From positions 434,001-498,000 of the forward strand of contig NZ_CADEAG010000001.1 in the NCBI RefSeq assembly GCF_902825155.1: a stretch of DNA of 64,000 nucleotides, given 5' to 3'. This DNA comes from Bartonella taylorii 8TBB (GTDB lineage Bacteria > Pseudomonadota > Alphaproteobacteria > Rhizobiales > Rhizobiaceae). The first letter of the stretch is position 1; every line of letters begins with the position of its first letter. The position numbers were made by a program, and so were the translations under genes. The notes beneath the pieces were generated by a model. It was given only the letters and a program-made list of their open reading frames with translations. It ran no database searches and had not been told where the DNA came from. Of the stretch, positions 11,719-20,377 are shown one piece after another.

Positions 11719-12285
11719 AAAGGGGGATGATATTGTTTGGGCTATTTCGAATTTAATATTGATTTTATCAGCTATAGTATTTTGCAAGCTATATTTTCTG
11801 GAAAAGTGTGAGAGCGCAAATTTGTATCGTGATATTCGCGCCATTGCGTCCAATTTTTACAGACAGTGCTCTGCTCAAGTCATTTTAGAAGAGGATGGCT
11901 GTTATCAGCAGCATGTTATCAAAATCACAATATTTTGTCTTCGCTTTTTCCCTTGGGGCATGTACGATAATGAAGGTGTATTACTACCATTCTTATGTTT
12001 ATAAAATAACAGACTAGCGTTCTCATTGTATTTACTATCTACATACTGTACTTGTTCTCGCATGAAGATGATTTTATAAGCGCTATTTTTATAAACAGCA
12101 TATGGTATGAATACTGATTTGAACAAGTGTATGATTGTGTAGGCAACAAAAGAGCGGTTAGCTCTAAGGAAACGAGATACACAAAATATTTTAACGGTTG
12201 ATGTTAGCTGTTACTAGGTTTCAGTTACGTAATTAAAAGGGTTTTAGCTGCAATCAACATTTTCCTTTTTGTGAGGAATATTTGG
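11719..12285. other. Non-coding gap between Smr gene and hslO
   Basis: About 570 bp between convergent genes. Open frames here are short, cross the end of the Smr gene out of frame, and match nothing I recognise. No hairpin terminator stands out. Confidence 0.5.
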
Positions 12286-13296
12286 TTACATTTTTGTTTC
12301 AGAAAATTCTTGCGGTTTAAAACGATGCGTTGTTGAACAAAACTCACATTTGACTGAAATATATTTGTTTTGAACCATTTTGTTCCGTTCATCAGTAGGA
12401 AAGCCTTCCAGTATTTCTTTAATTTTTTCGCGCGAACAAGAGCACTGATCTACAAGAGAAAAGGGATTAAAAATTCTAACACCTTGTTCATGAAAAAGAC
12501 GGAACAATAGCTGTTTACTGCCGACTTGAGGATCTGTCAATTCTGCACTCTCAATGGTTACCATCAGTGCTTTGGCTTCTTGCCATTGGTCTTTAAGCCG
12601 ATCATGTGTTCTGATCTCTTCTTGTTTTTTATCGGGTTCATATATTTTATGATGAGACGATTCTTGGGGTAAAAGTTGGGCTAAAATACCTCCTGCTCGC
12701 CAACTTTTCTGTGGTCTTCCGTGTTGGTCTCTGTTGACTAATATAGCAACTGCTAAACGAATATCGGTAGGAATTTGCTCTGATTGATCAAAATAAGTAC
12801 GGGAAGCTTCTTGTAAATTTTCTCCCTCTAATGCAACTATCCCCTGATAGGGCTGTGTGTGTATGCCTTGGTCGATCGTGAAGGCTAAAGTGCCTCTTCC
12901 CAAAAGGGTTGCTGAAGATATTTGTTCATTAGCTGTTGCTTGTTTTAACTGTTCCTTATCAAAACGAGCATAACCGCGTAGACTGGAAGGAGGAGAGAAG
13001 TCGCACACTAACATATTAACCGGCCCATTAGAATGGGTTTGTAAAATAAATTTTCCCTTAAGTTTCAGGGAGGTACCAAGCAGAACAGTTAAGACTAAAG
13101 CCTCTGCTAGAAGGTAAGAAACTGGTTCAGGATATTGATGTCTTGTGAGAATAGAATTTAAAGTTTCTCCAAGTTGTACGGCACGACCACGGATATCAAG
13201 TTCTTCGACTTGAAAGGGAATAACGGTATCATCTGCGTTCCAGCAGATATTATTGAGAGAGTCTTCATTTTTAGTTTGTTTGCTTTCTCCACTCAT
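12286..13296 (-). CDS. hslO: Redox-regulated chaperone Hsp33
   Basis: Hsp33 is a cytosolic holdase activated by oxidation. Reduced protein binds zinc through four cysteines; oxidative stress forms disulfides and unmasks the binding surface. The 336-residue protein has the N-terminal core (about residues 25-260, including GPVNMLVCDF and LRGYARFD) and the C-terminal redox switch with CSCSREK near residue 286 and CEFCSTTHRF near residue 318. All four cysteines are present, so the switch should work. It lies just downstream of argF on the same strand with a 33-bp gap and may be cotranscribed with argD-argF, an order also found in other rhizobia. Confidence 0.95.
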   Translation of the reverse strand: MSGESKQTKNEDSLNNICWNADDTVIPFQVEELDIRGRAVQLGETLNSILTRHQYPEPVSYLLAEALVLTVLLGTSLKLKGKFILQTHSNGPVNMLVCDFSPPSSLRGYARFDKEQLKQATANEQISSATLLGRGTLAFTIDQGIHTQPYQGIVALEGENLQEASRTYFDQSEQIPTDIRLAVAILVNRDQHGRPQKSWRAGGILAQLLPQESSHHKIYEPDKKQEEIRTHDRLKDQWQEAKALMVTIESAELTDPQVGSKQLLFRLFHEQGVRIFNPFSLVDQCSCSREKIKEILEGFPTDERNKMVQNKYISVKCEFCSTTHRFKPQEFSETKM

Positions 13297-13329
13297 ATCT
13301 TTGCCTTGTATATGATTTGTTTTGGCAGG

Positions 13330-14265
13330 TTATTGTGGAGAGAAAAACGCATCTTGTAAACACCAAGAAAGAATTGCTTTTTGAGCATGAAGACGATTTT
13401 CAGCTTCGTCGAAAACAACAGAATGCGGTCCATCGATCACGGAATCTACGACTTCTTCTCCACGATGAGCAGGTAGACAATGCATGAAAAGGGCATTGGG
13501 TTTAGCTAATTTCATCAAAGCTTCATTAACTTGGTAAGGCTTGAAAATAGAATGACTACGGGCGCGAAATTCTTGCCCCATGGAAAACCATGTGTCGGTT
13601 ATAATGCAATCGGCATCTTCGGCAGCTTTTTGAGGATTGTTTGTGAGCATAATATTAGCTCCGCGCTCACGTGCCCAGCTAACGTATTTTTCTTGTGGTT
13701 CATTGCCTTTTGGTGTAGCAAGGCGTAAATGAAAATTAAAGAGAGCTGTTGCTTCGATCAAAGAATGAAGAACATTATTGCCATCTCCCATCCAAGCAAA
13801 TGTTTTGCCAGCGATTGGTCCACGATGTTCTTCATAGGTTAGGACATCTGCTAGAATTTGGCAAGGATGTGTGTCATCTGTGAGGGCGTTAATAATGGGA
13901 ACTTGGGCATATTGTGCCAATTCGAGCATCCGGTGATGTGCTGTTGTGCGTATTATGATAATATCCACAAAACGTGATAATACACGCGCTGTATCGGCGA
14001 TAGTTTCGCTATAACCGAGCTGCATTTCTGAGCCTGTTAACATGATCGTGTTCCCACCAAGCTGACGCATGCCAATATCAAATGAAACACGGGTTCGTGT
14101 AGACGGTTTTTCAAAAATCATCGCGAGTGTTTTGCCAACGAAAGGTTTTGAACTTTTCCCTGTTTTGAAAGATGCTTTGAGGGTTTTAGCATAATCGATA
14201 AGTGCGCGTGCTATTGGTGGGGTTAAAACAGATAAGTCGGTAAAGTGGCGAAGAACATTTGTCAT
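13330..14265 (-). CDS. argF: Ornithine carbamoyltransferase
   Basis: The enzyme condenses carbamoyl phosphate with ornithine to citrulline in arginine synthesis. It has 311 residues, the usual length. The carbamoyl-phosphate loop [10 protein letters not shown] lies near residue 52, with [11 protein letters not shown] near residue 130 and the catalytic [11 protein letters not shown] near residue 264. The start ATG at 14265 lies 2 bp after the argD stop, so the pair is tightly coupled as argD-argF, with hslO behind. No other arginine gene is in the window. The protein looks intact. Confidence 0.96.
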   Translation of the reverse strand: MTNVLRHFTDLSVLTPPIARALIDYAKTLKASFKTGKSSKPFVGKTLAMIFEKPSTRTRVSFDIGMRQLGGNTIMLTGSEMQLGYSETIADTARVLSRFVDIIIIRTTAHHRMLELAQYAQVPIINALTDDTHPCQILADVLTYEEHRGPIAGKTFAWMGDGNNVLHSLIEATALFNFHLRLATPKGNEPQEKYVSWARERGANIMLTNNPQKAAEDADCIITDTWFSMGQEFRARSHSIFKPYQVNEALMKLAKPNALFMHCLPAHRGEEVVDSVIDGPHSVVFDEAENRLHAQKAILSWCLQDAFFSPQ

Positions 14266-14267
14266 GT

Positions 14268-15476
14268 TTATAATATTTGCCTTTTTTTATTTGTTTGCGA
14301 AAGATAAGCAATTGCTTTTTCAATACGCTGCAAGCTTTCATCTATTTCTTCTTCCTTAATAATAAGGGGAGGCAATAAACGCACCACATTGTTGTTGGCA
14401 CTAACGCTTAGAACATATTCATTTTCCAAGGCACTGACGACAACATCTGAGGGAATGACGCACTGAATGCCTACCATAAGGCCCACACCCTGAATTGCAC
14501 AGATAATATCAGGATAGGCATTGAGAATGCTCGAAAGACCACTTTTTAGCTTATTCCCCATATGTTGAACATGGTGGAGGAAGCCTGGTTCTAATATGAT
14601 ATCAAGAACACTGTTGCCTACAGCCATCCCAAGAAGATTACCGCCAAATGTCGAGCCATGTGTTCCTGGTGTCATACTTTTTGCAGCTTTATCTGTTGCA
14701 AGACAAGCTCCCAACGGAAATCCGCCACCTAGTCCTTTTGCGAGGGTAAGAATATCAGGTGTGATATCACTCCACTCATAAGCAAAAAGTTTTCCTGTTC
14801 GTCCAATACCCGTTTGAACTTCATCCAAAATTAATAATAGATTATTATCATCGCATATTTTGCGTAAGAACCTTAAAGTTTCATGAGAGACTGTTCGTAT
14901 TCCTCCTTCGCCCTGAATGGGTTCAATAAGAATAGCTGCGGTGTTTTTATTGAGTGCATTACGTAAAGCGCTTTCATCACAAAAAGGAACTTGAATAAAT
15001 CCACCAGCTTTGGGACCAAAACCCTCAAGATATTTTTCGTGTCCCGTAGCAGCAAGTGTTGCAAGTGTGCGCCCATGAAATGCACCTTCAAAAGTAATAA
15101 TTTCAACGCGTGTTGGTTGACCAGATACATAATGAGTGCGACGAGCAGTTTTGAATGCACATTCTAATGCTTCAGCACCAGAATTGCAGAAAAAGACCTT
15201 ATCAGCAAAGCTGTTTGTACAAAGCCGTGCAGCAAGAGCTTCTTGTTCAGGTGATTGAAAAAGATTGGAAATATGCCAAAGTTTTTCAGCTTGTATTTTG
15301 AGCGTCTCGACCAGTTTTGGATGCGCATACCCTAATGCATTGACAGCAATGCCAGATGCTAAATCAAGATAACGCTCTCCTTTATCAGAAATAAGCCACA
15401 CACCATTGCCTTGTTTAAAATGCAAATTACGTCGAGCAAAACACTTATAAAGTGACTGTACAGTGGTAGCACTCAT
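14268..15476 (-). CDS. argD: Acetylornithine aminotransferase
   Basis: A PLP-dependent class III aminotransferase that converts N-acetylglutamate semialdehyde to N-acetylornithine and may also serve lysine synthesis. The 402-residue chain carries the [18 protein letters not shown] cofactor loop near residue 95, [10 protein letters not shown] near residue 185, the Asp region [15 protein letters not shown] near residue 215, and the Schiff-base lysine in [16 protein letters not shown] near residue 245. It is the first gene of argD-argF(-hslO). A succinyl-diaminopimelate transaminase activity is possible for this family but cannot be told from sequence. Confidence 0.95.
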   Translation of the reverse strand: MSATTVQSLYKCFARRNLHFKQGNGVWLISDKGERYLDLASGIAVNALGYAHPKLVETLKIQAEKLWHISNLFQSPEQEALAARLCTNSFADKVFFCNSGAEALECAFKTARRTHYVSGQPTRVEIITFEGAFHGRTLATLAATGHEKYLEGFGPKAGGFIQVPFCDESALRNALNKNTAAILIEPIQGEGGIRTVSHETLRFLRKICDDNNLLLILDEVQTGIGRTGKLFAYEWSDITPDILTLAKGLGGGFPLGACLATDKAAKSMTPGTHGSTFGGNLLGMAVGNSVLDIILEPGFLHHVQHMGNKLKSGLSSILNAYPDIICAIQGVGLMVGIQCVIPSDVVVSALENEYVLSVSANNNVVRLLPPLIIKEEEIDESLQRIEKAIAYLSQTNKKRQIL

Positions 15477-15946
15477 TGCTATTTCCTTTATATTTTAAAT
15501 GGTACCGTACAATAAACAGAACAATGCTGCAAATAAGACAGTATTGTATCTTTAGGTACATCGCGACCAGTGTGTTATCACAAATCCACATAGTAGGTTA
15601 TTACACTGATTGAAAAAAAAGCCAATGAGGGTTCTACAAGAAGCATTTGAAGGAAAAAGTTTTAAGCAAATACGATAATTTGGTTTGTGCTTGATTTGCA
15701 AGTTGGGGAAAACATTCTAAATAGACTCTTCAGGAAGGAAAGACTCTTGTCATAAAGTTAGTGCATATTGTAGTTTGAATCAGTAAATAAAGTTATGTGT
15801 TGGTTTATAAGTTCCGTAGGTTGGGTGAGTTTTTTGTGTTTGAGGTGGGCATAGAATTTTTCATTCGACGAGTTGGAAATATTATTCAAACATTTGAAGA
15901 TGTTAAAGGGTGCGTCTTGGTAAGGTAATCAGAATGGAGTGCTGAT
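15477..15946. promoter_or_regulatory. gcrA upstream region with three GANTC sites
   Basis: A 470-bp gap between divergent argD and gcrA. Three GANTC sites, the CcrM methylation motif, lie within 58 bp: GACTC at 15724 and 15742, and GAATC at 15777. No other GANTC was seen in the gap. In Caulobacter, GcrA acts at promoters carrying methylated GANTC, so autoregulation is a reasonable inference. No gene is seen here. Confidence 0.5.
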
Positions 15947-16474
15947 ATGGGTTGGACATATGAACGCGTTGAACTTCTTAAGAAGTTTTGGAGTGAGGGT
16001 TTAAGTGCAAGTCAGATTGCAACTCAGTTAGGTGGGGTCAGTAGAAATGCGGTAATCGGTAAAGTGCATCGGTTAAAGTTACCGGGACGTGGCAAGACAG
16101 CACAAGGGGGAGCACGTGCGCAAAAGACACCTGTGAACCAATCATCTCCGCGTGTGCGTCGTACACCATCGACGGTATTGCCAACGGATGCTACGTCTTG
16201 CAGTGTTGGAACAACAGCTTTAAAGATGGAGTTTATAGCGGAGAACGTGACAGAAGTTGATGTGCCGGCGAAGTCAAGTGTAGTTGTGCCTATATCACGT
16301 CAGCTTAATCTTTTGCAATTGAGTGAAAATACATGTAGATGGCCAGTTGGTGACCCTTTGGCAGCGGATTTTCATTTTTGTGGTGCTGATTCCGGTGAAA
16401 ATAGTCCTTATTGTGCTTTTCATGCTAAAATAGCATTTCAGCCAATATCTGAAAGACGGCGAATAAGAATATAA
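15947..16474 (+). CDS. gcrA: Cell cycle regulator GcrA
   Basis: GcrA is an alphaproteobacterial transcription factor that works with sigma-70 RNA polymerase at promoters holding CcrM-methylated GANTC sites. The 175-residue protein begins with the highly conserved DNA-binding segment MGWTYERVELLKKFWSEG, then SASQIATQLGGVSRNAVIGK and VHRLKLPGRGK (about residues 1-48). A variable linker follows, then a C-terminal Cys-rich block with CRWPVGDP, FHFCG and YCAFH (about residues 130-160) that contacts the polymerase in the family. It is a single gene. The start ATG at 15947 follows GGAGTG and matches the invariant family N-terminus. Confidence 0.95.
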   Translation: MGWTYERVELLKKFWSEGLSASQIATQLGGVSRNAVIGKVHRLKLPGRGKTAQGGARAQKTPVNQSSPRVRRTPSTVLPTDATSCSVGTTALKMEFIAENVTEVDVPAKSSVVVPISRQLNLLQLSENTCRWPVGDPLAADFHFCGADSGENSPYCAFHAKIAFQPISERRRIRI

Positions 16475-17100
16475 AATTTGCAATGTAATTTCTATTGTCT
16501 TCTCTATCTTAGTCATTAACATATAATTCTTTTATAAGAGAGAAATTTGTGAAGGTGAGGGTTGTCGTGGAATAGAGAGAATCTTTCCGTAAAAAAGTTT
16601 ATTCACGTGTTATTTTTTCGTACTATGTATAGTTATGTGCTGTAGAGATGCAAATAGGTATCCATTTTCCTCATCTCTTTTAATTCAACTTTACAGTTCT
16701 CTAAAGTCTCTACAGCGATATTTTAAAAACAGTGGAGATTGGATAGATGCCTCGTCTTTTTGTCTTTTGTGTTCTGTATTCAAATTGTTCATTGATATAC
16801 TTATTTGAAAGAGATCTCTTTCCTTGCTCCAAATCTTATCACGCGTGAGAATAGCACAATTTAAGATTGATAGGGTAGAAATATTATTATGCTTATGAAA
16901 GTACAAATCAATACTATCCATTATATTTATCAGTTTTCAATGTTGTATCTTCTCTTACATTGAAAGATTTCATAAGAGATATATTCTGCCTTTTCTCAAA
17001 CAGTTTTTATCTATACATCGCTTCTTGCTGTGACACGCAAGTAGTCATTTTTGGGGTTTCATCATAAGACGCGTTGAAGTGAGAAAATTTCACTGTGTTT
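16475..17100. other. Non-coding gap between gcrA and ccmG
   Basis: About 625 bp between convergent genes. The only frame over 60 codons (reverse strand, 16691-16921) has no recognisable features or ribosome-binding site. I see nothing else. Confidence 0.45.
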
Positions 17101-17751
17101 TCATTCAATATGGGAAAATGGTGAATTGTCTTTATGAATTAATGCATTGCCGTTTGATGTTTCTTCTGTCGTGATAGCTTGTTCGATTTTTGGCAGGATT
17201 TTTTTCTGATAAATTTGCCATGTTAAAGGGCCAACATGTTTGGCAATAATAATGCTCTCTTTATTCAAAAGAAAGGTTTCTGGTGGCCCATACACTCCCC
17301 AGTTAATAGCTGTATGTCCTGAAACATCAAAGCCAATAAATTTAAAAGGATTACCAAAACTGTTCAGAAAACGTTGGGCATTCTCTTTGCTATCCTTATA
17401 ATTAATGCCAATAAGATCAAAACGTTGATCTTGTATAATCTTCATAAGAAGCGGATGCTCTTCACGACAGGAGTGGCACCAGGATCCCCAAAAATTAACC
17501 AATGTTACACGCCCTTTAAAGTGTTCTGAGTTGAGAAGATAATTTTCATTACCAAGGAGGGGAAGACTGATTTTGGGGGCGGGTTTTTCAGCGAATGTGT
17601 TTGGGAGCAGAAAAGTATCATTGGGGTGTTTACTGTCCATAAAGTAGAAGAAGAGTATAATGAGAAGAAGAAAAAAAACAAATGGTCCAAAAAGACTAAA
17701 CACGACGGACAAAGATATGTTTTTTTTAGATTTTTGAGGGGCGATTTTCAT
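17101..17751 (-). CDS. ccmG: Thiol:disulfide interchange protein CcmG/DsbE
   Basis: A membrane-anchored periplasmic thioredoxin-like protein that reduces apocytochrome c cysteines before heme attachment. The 216-residue chain has a single N-terminal membrane anchor (about residues 15-38) and a thioredoxin fold from about residue 60. The redox motif is WCHSC in LVNFWGSWCHSCREEHP (about residue 88); the family more often has WCxxC with Pro or Val, and the flanking GSWC and REEHP are typical. The Asp/Glu region INYKDSKENAQRFLN and the cis-Pro segment YGPPETFLLN are also present. It is the last gene of ccmABCDG, 1 bp after ccmD. Confidence 0.93.
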   Translation of the reverse strand: MKIAPQKSKKNISLSVVFSLFGPFVFFLLLIILFFYFMDSKHPNDTFLLPNTFAEKPAPKISLPLLGNENYLLNSEHFKGRVTLVNFWGSWCHSCREEHPLLMKIIQDQRFDLIGINYKDSKENAQRFLNSFGNPFKFIGFDVSGHTAINWGVYGPPETFLLNKESIIIAKHVGPLTWQIYQKKILPKIEQAITTEETSNGNALIHKDNSPFSHIE

Positions 17752-17752
17752 T

Positions 17753-17977
17753 CTATTTTTCTTTTCTAAACAGCTCTTTTTTGTTTAGCTGTTGTAGGAT
17801 TTTTTTTTGGTATACACCTTTGCAAAGTGTGTATCCAATAAAACATAGGAGGGAGATTGCGGAAAGCATGTAGCTTAAAATAACAATTTGCTCGTTGTGA
17901 AGAGTACCAAGGAAAAAATCAATTTGCTGAGAAAGATTTCCTAAAAGTCCACTGTGAGTGCTATTTAAGTCGAGCAT
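17753..17977 (-). CDS. ccmD: Heme exporter protein CcmD
   Basis: CcmD is a small single-span membrane protein that helps release holo-CcmE from the CcmABC complex. The 74-residue chain has one hydrophobic segment at about residues 31-53 and a basic C-terminal tail (KKILQQLNKKELFRKEK), the layout expected of the family. Sequence conservation in CcmD is poor, so the call rests mostly on topology and position: it overlaps the end of ccmC by 13 bp and is followed 1 bp later by ccmG. Confidence 0.85.
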   Translation of the reverse strand: MLDLNSTHSGLLGNLSQQIDFFLGTLHNEQIVILSYMLSAISLLCFIGYTLCKGVYQKKILQQLNKKELFRKEK

Positions 17978-18744
17978 GATGAAGAGTCCTTATGTTGTGC
18001 GCGACGGGCCTTTTTTATCTGAAGTATTTGGATATGACGATTATTGATTTCGTTGCGCATAGCCATCAAATAAAGCAAAATAAACATAAAGCTAAAACAA
18101 AATATCATTGTTATGAGGGGCCATAACATAGCACGGTCGATTGTTGGGCCGCCTAAACGTAAAAGTGATGCTTGTTGGTGCAGTGTATTCCACCAATTAA
18201 CGGAAAATTTGATAATGGGGATATTCACAAGTCCAACGAGTGTGAGAATTGCTGTAGCGCGTGCAGCTTTTTCTTGGTTATCAAAAGCGCGAGCAAGCAT
18301 GACAATGGCAAGGTAAATAAAAAACAAAATCAGAACTGACGTTAGCCGCGCATCCCATACCCACCATGTTCCCCATGTAGGGCGCCCCCAAAGTGCGCCT
18401 GTCACTAGAGATAAGGCTGTAAAAATTGCTCCGATAGGCGCTCCACATTTGAGTGCTACATGAGCAAGATGATATCTCCAAATAAGACTTCCTAAAGCAG
18501 CAGCACTTATTATGATATAACAAAATGTAGAGAGCCACGCGAATGGTACATGAATATACATAATCTTGACGGTGCTACCCTGCTGATAGTCATCGGGAGA
18601 ATGCATAATCAGAATAAGCCCTAAGATAAGAAGACACAATGTTATACCAGTTAACCAAGGCAAAACGGTGCCGCTTATTTTCATGAAACGGGTTAAACCT
18701 GTTGAGAGTGAACTCATTTTATGTATGTGAGATGTTTTATTCAT
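17965..18744 (-). CDS. ccmC: Heme ABC transporter permease CcmC
   Basis: CcmC is a six-span inner-membrane protein that loads heme onto CcmE. The periplasmic tryptophan-rich heme-handling motif is clear as WGRPTWGTWWVWDARLTS, flanked by membrane segments; the conserved His residues flanking it in the family appear in the surrounding loops (for example YIHVPFAW). The frame is open to a TTG at 18780, but ATG codons at 18744 and 18717 are likelier starts; I use 18744 (259 residues). It lies in ccmABCDG, about 46 bp after ccmB with this start, and overlaps ccmD. Function as a heme-loading factor is secure from the motif. Confidence 0.93.
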   Translation of the reverse strand: MNKTSHIHKMSSLSTGLTRFMKISGTVLPWLTGITLCLLILGLILIMHSPDDYQQGSTVKIMYIHVPFAWLSTFCYIIISAAALGSLIWRYHLAHVALKCGAPIGAIFTALSLVTGALWGRPTWGTWWVWDARLTSVLILFFIYLAIVMLARAFDNQEKAARATAILTLVGLVNIPIIKFSVNWWNTLHQQASLLRLGGPTIDRAMLWPLITMIFCFSFMFILLYLMAMRNEINNRHIQILQIKKARRAQHKDSSSCST

Positions 18745-18790
18745 GAGATTTATAATAGGCAGAGTTTTGCTGTGCGGCAATTACCTTTTA

Positions 18791-19456
18791 TTATTCTGAT
18801 AAAAGCTTGAGCGTTATAGCAGCAACAAAAGAGCTAAAAAGACTTAAAAGAAGTGAAAAGGCAATAAGAAAAGTCAAGGAGGTGAAAAAAGAAATGTTTG
18901 GGTTTGTCGGGGCTGTAGCAGCTGAAACACCAAAAATCATGATTGGAATGATCCACGGCAAGATGATGATAAAAACGAGAAGAGTGCTGTGTAACAATGA
19001 CGTTGCGAGAGCTGCTCCTATAGCGCCAATAAAAATAATAGCAGGTGTTCCGCATAAGAGGGTGAGTGTTGTTGTAAAAGTTATCGTTGCATTTAAATGG
19101 AGCATGAACGCTAAAATAGGAGTAGCAAAAATAAGAGGCAGCATTGTTCCTACCCAATGGGCAAGGCATTTGGTAAATACAATCAGTGTGAAACTTTGTC
19201 TTTGTCCAGAAAGGATGAATTGATCAAGATTTCCATCATCACTATCGGTTTGAAAAAGTTTATTGAGATTAAGGAGTCCTGCGAAAAGGGCTCCAAACCA
19301 TAATATGCCTGGGCCTATTTGTACAAGAATTTTAGGATTTGGCCCAATGGCGAAGGGAGTTATCATAATAAAAGCAATGAAAAACAAAAGTCCTGTTAAG
19401 GAAGAAGCTTGTGGTGCTAAGATTAATTTAAGATCACGCCAGAATAGTGCTTTCAT
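18791..19456 (-). CDS. ccmB: Heme exporter permease CcmB
   Basis: CcmB is the membrane partner of the ATPase CcmA. The CcmAB complex uses ATP to release holo-CcmE from CcmC. The 221-residue chain starts with the typical MKALFWRDLKLILAPQASSL and has six hydrophobic segments. Conserved pieces include the GPGILWFGALFAGLL stretch near residue 48 and the LFQTDSDDGNLDQFILSG loop near residue 66. The start overlaps the end of ccmA by 4 bp, so the pair is translationally coupled. Length and topology match the family. Confidence 0.93.
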   Translation of the reverse strand: MKALFWRDLKLILAPQASSLTGLLFFIAFIMITPFAIGPNPKILVQIGPGILWFGALFAGLLNLNKLFQTDSDDGNLDQFILSGQRQSFTLIVFTKCLAHWVGTMLPLIFATPILAFMLHLNATITFTTTLTLLCGTPAIIFIGAIGAALATSLLHSTLLVFIIILPWIIPIMIFGVSAATAPTNPNISFFTSLTFLIAFSLLLSLFSSFVAAITLKLLSE

Positions 19457-20079
19457 TTGTTGATCTCCAAGGGAGGTAAGAATTTTTCCAGAGCGACTTT
19501 ATGGTTTTCTGGAATACCAAGGGGATTATGGGTTGCAGCGATAATCATACCGCCTTGGTTTAGATGATACTGAAAAATATTGGTAAGGAGAGTTTGAGCA
19601 TGGATATCAATTCCTGATATTGGTTCATCTAAAATCCAAATAGGACGATAGGAGAGCAAAAGGCGGGAAATGGCTACACATCTTTTTTGACCTGTTGACA
19701 GAATATTGAAGGGTAAGTGCTCAAGATTAGAAAGACCTACGTCGGCAAGAGCTTCATGGGGATAGCGTAGATGTTGTCCATAAAATGCTGACCAAAATTG
19801 CAGATTATCGATGACAGATAAGAGAGGTTTCATAGCATTTTGGGGACCAAGATAATGACATGCAGTTGCTACAGGATATGTTTGTTCTTTGTCTTTAAGG
19901 CTTACAACACCTTCGGCAGCTTCAAGAAGACCGACAATGATTCGCAGTAATGTAGATTTTCCGATTCCATTTGGGCCTGTGATTGTCATAAGTTGTTGTG
20001 GAAATAAACAAAAAGAAAGACCTTGGAATAAAACTTCTGCGTTTCTATAAGCCGCTAAATCTTTGCCCGATAACACCAT
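19453..20079 (-). CDS. ccmA: Cytochrome c biogenesis ATP-binding protein CcmA
   Basis: CcmA is the ATPase of the CcmAB complex that drives release of heme-loaded CcmE during cytochrome c maturation. The 208-residue protein has a Walker A motif TGPNGIGKSTLLRI near residue 33, an ABC signature in LSTGQKRCVAISRLLL (about residues 126-141), Walker B IWILDEPISGID near residue 147 and the switch His in IIAATHNP near residue 180. In the signature, STGQ replaces the common SxGQ form conservatively. It heads ccmABCDG and is divergent from acnA across a 298-bp region that contains a candidate Irr site. Confidence 0.94.
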   Translation of the reverse strand: MVLSGKDLAAYRNAEVLFQGLSFCLFPQQLMTITGPNGIGKSTLLRIIVGLLEAAEGVVSLKDKEQTYPVATACHYLGPQNAMKPLLSVIDNLQFWSAFYGQHLRYPHEALADVGLSNLEHLPFNILSTGQKRCVAISRLLLSYRPIWILDEPISGIDIHAQTLLTNIFQYHLNQGGMIIAATHNPLGIPENHKVALEKFLPPLEINK

Positions 20080-20377
20080 ATGCTTACCTGTTTTGCTTTT
20101 GTTGCTATAAACTTTATTGCATTATAGGATAAAAAACACGTTTTTTATACAATTGTACCTAGAATAGTTCTAGAAATAGTTCTATAAGGCATGTGTTACA
20201 TCAAGATCTGGTGTAGAATGGTTTTTAGTGCCGATTTCTGAATTTGCTGATGAAAAGGTAGAGGAGGAAATGGAAGGCAGAGGTGATTGCGTCTGCACTC
20301 AAGCTGCGACCTTGACTCGTAGTTTGTGTTGTTTGTTCCGGGAAATTGTATGGTTTGTAGTATGAGGGTAGACAGTC
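20080..20377. promoter_or_regulatory. Intergenic region between ccmA and acnA
   Basis: A 298-bp divergent promoter region. It holds the palindrome listed separately at 20159-20185 and a purine-rich stretch with no open frame. The acnA ATG at 20378 has a weak ribosome-binding site (GAGGGTAGACAGTC). Confidence 0.6.
20159..20185. promoter_or_regulatory. Candidate Irr (iron control element) operator
   Basis: CTAGAATAGTTCTAG (20159-20173) is a perfect palindrome of arms CTAGAA/TTCTAG. It overlaps a second near-copy, TAGAAATAGTTCTA, ending at 20184. The TAGAA...TTCTA core resembles the iron control element bound by Irr in rhizobia. Irr is encoded in this window, and aconitase is an Fe-S enzyme reported as an Irr target in rhizobial relatives. 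The site could act on acnA, the ccm genes or both. Confidence 0.5.

Noticed and set aside
11570-12004. 144-codon forward frame over the end of the Smr gene
   Set aside because: It overlaps the Smr coding region out of frame and has no family match or ribosome-binding site.
16691-16921. 76-codon reverse frame between gcrA and ccmG
   Set aside because: No recognisable family and no ribosome-binding site, in an AT-rich gap where such frames arise by chance.
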